NCBI RefSeq assembly: GCF_008831285.2
Contig: NC_045151.1
Location: 1,173,544 to 1,237,543, forward strand
Length of the DNA stretch: 64,000 nt
Direction: 5' to 3'
Origin: Nymphaea colorata
Lineage: Eukaryota > Streptophyta > Magnoliopsida > Nymphaeales > Nymphaeaceae
Position 1 is the stretch's first letter. Each line of letters begins with the position of its first letter. The position numbers and the translations under genes are program-made. Below are positions 59,061 to 64,000 of this stretch, piece after piece. Below the pieces are notes generated by a model, which saw only the letters and a list, made by a program, of their open reading frames with translations, was not told the origin of the DNA and ran no database searches.

Positions 59061-60471
59061 ATTTCAGGAAGAAGCTGCCAATAAATTTGCACTAATCAGA
59101 TGCACTGGCACTTAATATTGGTATATGATTTTCATTTTTGCAAAGGAAGTTTATGAAGTGCAACAAGCAACAACCAACTTACCGAGTACCGATAATCTCA
59201 AATGTTTCAGCTTGTGTTTGGTATGTGTCAAAGATCTTTGCAGTGCCAAAGTCTGAGATCTTGGGGTTCATGTCTTCATCTAACAAAACATTGCTTGCTT
59301 TCAGATCCCTATGAACAATTCTTAGCCGAGAATCTTCATGAAGGTATAAAAGCCCTCTTGCTATGCCATTTATGAGCTTGGAACGTACTGCCCAGTCCAA
59401 TTGCATATGATTTGTTGGCTCTCCTTTAAAAACAAAAGAAAAATAAATAAAAATAAAGGTCAGTTGTGCTCTTCTATTTTAGTAATGTGATCAATAATTT
59501 ATATAACTAAAAGCTAAAATCCAAAGACAATTTCACAAAGAGAAAGAAAGATTACCAATTCAACAAAGAGGTCCACAACACAAGCAATGCTTCCCAGATA
59601 GCAGCTTACTGGTTCCATAAGGAGAGATAGGACATCTATAGGCATATTACAGTTGGCTAAAGAAATGAAATCTCTTTGTAAGAAAACGAGAGAGTTCCTT
59701 GCACCTACATTCCTACGACTTCTTAGGATTCTTACAATCTAACCTCCCCAGTTTCTGAAACTCACCACCAGACAGATCACTAGATTCAAGGGAACGTCGA
59801 GCAAGTGACTGTAAAAAAGCAGTTTACACTTAAACCTGCACTGCAATAACTTGCCTAACAAACTAAGGAAAATATAAGAATCTGGGCTTTGGACGTGCAA
59901 TCCCTATTGAAAGATATTGCCAGCCCCCTTCTCACAACATCTCTGACCCCATCATTAAACAATCAAAACGCCCAAATAAACAACAAGGGCCAAAACTGAA
60001 ACATGCTTACCGAAGATAAAATTGTCCAGACTAGCATTGCGCACAAACTCATAGATGAGTATCTTTTCACCACCCTCTAGAAAGCCTCCCAAAAGTCAGA
60101 CAAGATTTCTGTGTTGAAGTTTAGCAAGTGTCTGCATCTCATTGTCGAATTGCTTTGGACCGTTCCCTGTATTGCGCGATAGTCTCTTCACAGCTATTTC
60201 TTGACCATCCGGTAGTTCGCCCTGACAAAGTGCATGTTAATAATTCAGTTTTGGTGGCAGCGTCTCTCCCACGCACTCAATATTTTTTTTTTTTTGCATA
60301 AGTGGTATTTTTTAAATATAGGTAAAATAAAATACTGAATAGTGAATACCCTGTAAACTGCACCAAATCCCCCTTCCCCGAGCTTATTTTCCGGTGCAAA
60401 ATCGTTGGTGGCAGATCTGATAGTAGCCAGGTCAAATGTTGGTCCATCCATCGGATCTGCACTCGCAAAAG

Positions 60472-63400
60472 CTGAAAGAAACTCAAGTAAACAAGGTAAA
60501 TTGGTAAAGGGCCGGTTCTCATGTCAGTCGTTCGTATATATATTGCATTTCTATGGAAGCTAGTTGTCATAAATAGGATTTGGATCAGACTAGGATGGGA
60601 AAAAGGATTCACTTTTTTTTCTCATATATAAATTTGAACTTTTCTGGAATTCAAAGTTTTCACTAGGTAGAGCGAGTGGTTTTGGAAAACACTCCCCCAT
60701 TTTTTCTAAGCATGGTGGTTATTACATAACCCTATAAATAGGGGTAGATGACTAAGTAAAAGCACACTGAAACAGTTAGACTTAGTCCCTTTTCTTTGGT
60801 AAAGTATTATGAGAAGGAGTGTGTTTCCTCTCCCTTTCACAAATATTGTTGTGGAAGAATACATTTCTCCCTTATAAGAGAATCATTGCTGTCGCATTCA
60901 TCCTCACATGAGGATCTTGAGCAAGTTACCTTTTACTTAGGTATAATATTTGATTTTATTTCCATTTCATCTTCTTTTCAGTAGTAGTATGAACCAATCA
61001 ATGGTTACGTCAATCAAAGAGATGGTGTCAGAAGATGAGGACCACTTGTGGTTTCAACATGGACAATGAAGATGTGCCAACTAATTTATTCCACCTTCCC
61101 AAATCGATGATAATTGTGCAAATCAAAATAGGAAGGATGATAAGGATCGACTCTGTTTTCTCATAAACAGTAACCACATCGTAATTCCAATGAAACGAAG
61201 ACCTTCCTCTTGAAAAATTGAGCAAGCATTGAGCATAGTACACCTATGTGATGAACCACATTTAAAAAAAAAATACTGTTTTATGGCTTTTTATTTGCCG
61301 TACAAGCATTGGGCAAATCAATCTCCCAGCTTTCATCCTTCGCTGCTTAAAACTTTATAAGTAGTATGATACTCCACAAGGCTACCATGTTGCTAATAAA
61401 ACATCCACACAACCATTGGAGACTCGAACTGCTATATTCATTCTGGCACAACGGACCACGTTAAAGCGATTTGGACAATCTTGTCAATAGACTCTCTCTT
61501 TCTTACAGCTTAGAGTTTCTCAGGCTGGGCGGCTGACATTTGATGTTGAAGGTGGAAGAAAACATGGAGGATGATGAGCCCATATCACACTGGCAGGGGT
61601 CCCATGATTTGGGGTTTCAGATCAACCAGACTCCTCTTCAGCAGGTCGGACAGTATCCTAGCTGAGATGGCTTCTGGTGGGAAGTCGATGGAGTAGCTGA
61701 AGACACAGGCCATGAAGCCGCAGCTACAAATAATAGGCATGCTACTCAGAATGCAAGTAGCTTAAGATAGGCAAATCTTCTGGTTCCAGGATTGGAGATA
61801 AGCGTGTCCAAAGAAGAAAGTGTAGAGTCAGGGAATCACCAAAGCCACAGTTAGTGATGTGGTTTTCTAGGAAGTGGAATTTGCAAACTCTACTCAAGCC
61901 AGGTAAGAGAGAGGGGAAAAAACCTATAAGGATGACCCCTTGCTACGCGAGGTTCCTCCAGGCTTGTTGTTCCCAGATAAGCAGACCAATAAAGGAAACA
62001 ACTAGTCCTACTTAATGGGCCCTATCATCCAGAGGTGCTAGGAGCTTGGGAAAAGCAAGATCTATGGTCGGAACGTGGACATAGAGAAGCATCAGGGGGA
62101 ATGTATTACGTGATGATAGCAAAGTCTGAGTGAGTTTGATACTAACTCTCTGCCGATGATGCAGGACTCGATGGTTGAGGACAGCTTCCAGTATGAACCT
62201 GTAGTTAAATGATGGCCTGGCCGCTCGCCGATGATGCGCCACCATTTGTTTACCAGCAACCAACCAAGCTCTTTTCATTAGGATGGCATTAAGTTCGCCT
62301 TCATTTGACACCCTAATCAGGAAATCCCCTTTGACAAACACTGCGGATCTAGGCGAAATAAGGCCCTTCCATAGTAGTTCTTGGGAAGCAAAAACATAAT
62401 CGATACCTACCTTCGATGAAGCACCGATGAAAGTGGCTACTTCATACCCCTGGAATGGAGCCGCCATCTTCGAACGGTCTCCTTCTTGAATGATGATCTT
62501 GGGGCGACCTTCAGTCTCCATCACGTCTAGCGGAGGGATGTTCCAATCATCCTCCTCCTTGCCCATGACTTCCTTGGCTCAATGGCCTTAAATTTGATCC
62601 TGAAGCTGCGTTTCTCCATTACATATCCATTGTTCTTCGTCGAAGAATCGCCAAGAATCAGACACCCTTCTGCAAGATCAGTCTCCATCATATAAACCCT
62701 AAACCCCCACTCTCTTTGCAAACCGGTATTTCCAAGGAAAACCTCTTTCAGTCTTGAAAAATTGATGGAGGCTGCAGTTTGCCTTCACTGCAAATTTGTT
62801 CTTCTTCAGTAGGCTCCCAAGCAACAATTCCTGATAGGGAGGGGGCTCTCCCAACTTTATTGATTAAAAAGTATAAATGTTTACAACAAAAGATGGATAT
62901 AGGTATACTGGTTGGGATAATAATAATCCATAGTAAACTTTTTCTCTCTTCCTTATAGTTACTATGAGAATGTGAGGAAAAGAAATCATTTGACAAATAA
63001 GTCAAGCCAAGGTTCACTTTATTTATTTATATTTTATATATATATATATATTTAATGGGTAGATACCATACTACTTGATAAAAACCAGACCTGTGACAAA
63101 GTGGTTTAAACAAAATGTAAACCTCTTTTTGTGTTTATAAGTACTAATTTAATGTAAATTATATTTTATTTTAAATTATTCTTAAAAATTGATCTTTTTA
63201 CTATCAAAATTTAGATATTACAAGACCGTTTGTCTCTTTTATTATTAAAAAATATTATTTAAATGAAAAAATGATTAACTTAATATATGTGAGATCATAT
63301 ATATAATGTTAACTGGCAAAAATAAATTTAATAATTAATTTTGATGGGTATGATTTTTGTTTTTTACTCAAGTGGTCTATATATATATATATATATATAT

Positions 63401-64000
63401 CAATTGATTTTAAAACCCGATAAAATTTGACTCATTATTGAACTTTGATGATATGTTAACTTCATAAGTTCTAATTCATCTTTGAAAACAAACAACAAAG
63501 GCTGAAAATCTACATTGGATCTTACATGAGCAGCCCCTTCTCTCTTCCACTGACTCTCCTCCATGGCAAATGGAGAAAACCCACCCTTCAAACAAATGAA
63601 AGGGGCTGCTTTGGGAGAAGAATGGTAAGAAAACAAGTAAGAAAAAGTTAAAAGACAATTATTTTAATAATTCAAAAAATACCCCAATAAAGACGAGAGG
63701 GGTTGGCGGTAAGATGTACAGCAGTTCTAATATTCAATGAGTCAAGTTAATTTTGGTTGGACTCCCAAACTGAATTCGTTTGAAAAAAACGAGTTGAGCT
63801 CAAGCTTGTCAAGCTCAGCTCGCTTAAGCTTGATTAAATTAGCTTGTAATGAAACAAATCTATGGTATACAGAAGGTGCCTAGTAATATTAATGCAAGAA
63901 AGAAATAGCTGCAATAGTAAGGATTAGGTTCGTAGTAAACCTGGTCATTAGCGTTTAGGTTAAAGGTAAATTTTCTTTTTCTTTTTCATTTTTTCATAAA
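60472..64000. other. CRK-C intron 2 (partial, runs off the window)
   Basis: Aligns with CRK-A intron 2. The block 60700-62200 matches 8000-9500, the fossil coding segment lies at 62215-62790, and 62930-63480 matches 10770-11590. The sequence about 11612-12625 of unit A is missing here, and 63700-64000 matches 12880-13080. AT runs lie at 63036-63050 and 63378-63400. Confidence 0.65.
62215..62790 (-). pseudogene. Fossil coding segment, possibly DUF4283-like, copy C
   Basis: The best kept copy. The minus strand reads METDLAEGCLILGDSSTKNN, then in a second frame WNIPPLDVMETEGRPKIIIQ, SKMAAPFQGYEVATFIGASS and SAVFVKGDFLIRVSNEGELN. Both frames cross near 62555, as in copy A. The family is not firmly identified; a LINE ORF1 or similar origin is a guess. 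Confidence 0.4.

Larger units (their letters stand above)
54014..60471 (-). pseudogene. CRK-C kinase exons 3-7, with a nonsense codon; 5' exons beyond the window
   Basis: Exons 60471-60350, 60221-60011, 59423-59183, 54739-54589 and 54313-54014 match CRK-A in length, phase and splice sites. They hold GEGGFG, the IAVKRLSRN lysine, [15 protein letters not shown] and the C-lobe IHIGLLCVQEDASCRP. In exon 4 the conserved Arg codon of [10 protein letters not shown] (CGA in CRK-A) is TGA at 60098-60096, so the kinase is cut before its catalytic loop. The change is a C-to-T at a CpG, as expected from loss of methylated cytosine. The intron before exon 6 is 4443 bp because of the hAT element at 55524-59060; CRK-A has 875 bp there. 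By analogy with CRK-A, the ectodomain exons lie past 64000. Confidence 0.85.

Overview
This is nuclear DNA of a flowering plant. It carries spliced cysteine-rich receptor-like kinase (CRK) genes, a plant-only growth-regulating-factor (GRF) WRC domain, Ty1/copia LTR retrotransposons primed by initiator-Met tRNA, and hAT-type DNA transposons, all in AT-rich, repeat-packed sequence. The species cannot be told from the sequence.

The window is a decayed tandem array of one CRK locus, minus strand, in three copies. Unit A (about 1-28,040) has a degenerate copia element (1-3480), then CRK-A (4898-14476, 7 exons, about 675 aa, all exon phases compatible), then a repeat-rich stretch (14.7-19.4 kb) and a spacer block (19.36-21.43 and 26.96-28.04 kb). 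That spacer is split by a complete copia element at 21426-26957. Unit B (about 28,050-51,800) has a truncated copia copy, a GRF fragment (31321-31699), a small hAT-like element (31706-31886), and CRK-B in two parts. The kinase stub is at 31887-32338 and the ectodomain and membrane exons are at 42302-43330. A minus-strand copia element (34522-40995) sits in the intron between them. The B spacer (46.48-51.8 kb) is interrupted by a 2.26 kb GC-rich insertion (47971-50228). Unit C (about 51,810 to the window end) has a third copia remnant and the kinase exons of CRK-C (54014-60471). An hAT transposon of 3537 bp (55524-59060) lies in one of its introns. The 5' exons of CRK-C should lie just beyond position 64000.

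Only CRK-A looks able to encode a full receptor kinase: signal peptide, two Gnk2/DUF26 domains, one membrane span and a Ser/Thr kinase with intact catalytic residues. CRK-B has lost most of its kinase and has a 62-bp frameshifting deletion in the ectodomain. CRK-C has a nonsense codon at a CpG site in its fourth exon. Because the paralogous units can be aligned by eye, empty sites are visible for several insertions. This gives good boundaries and target-site duplications for the full copia, the minus-strand copia, the nested hAT-like element in its LTR, the hAT element, and the 2.26 kb insertion of unknown class.

Most other sequence is the 5.6 kb CRK intron 2 (a sink for repeats), MITE-like inverted-repeat elements, AT and GA microsatellites, a 50-bp minisatellite and a long CT-rich tract. 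I see no tRNA, rRNA, CRISPR or organellar genes.
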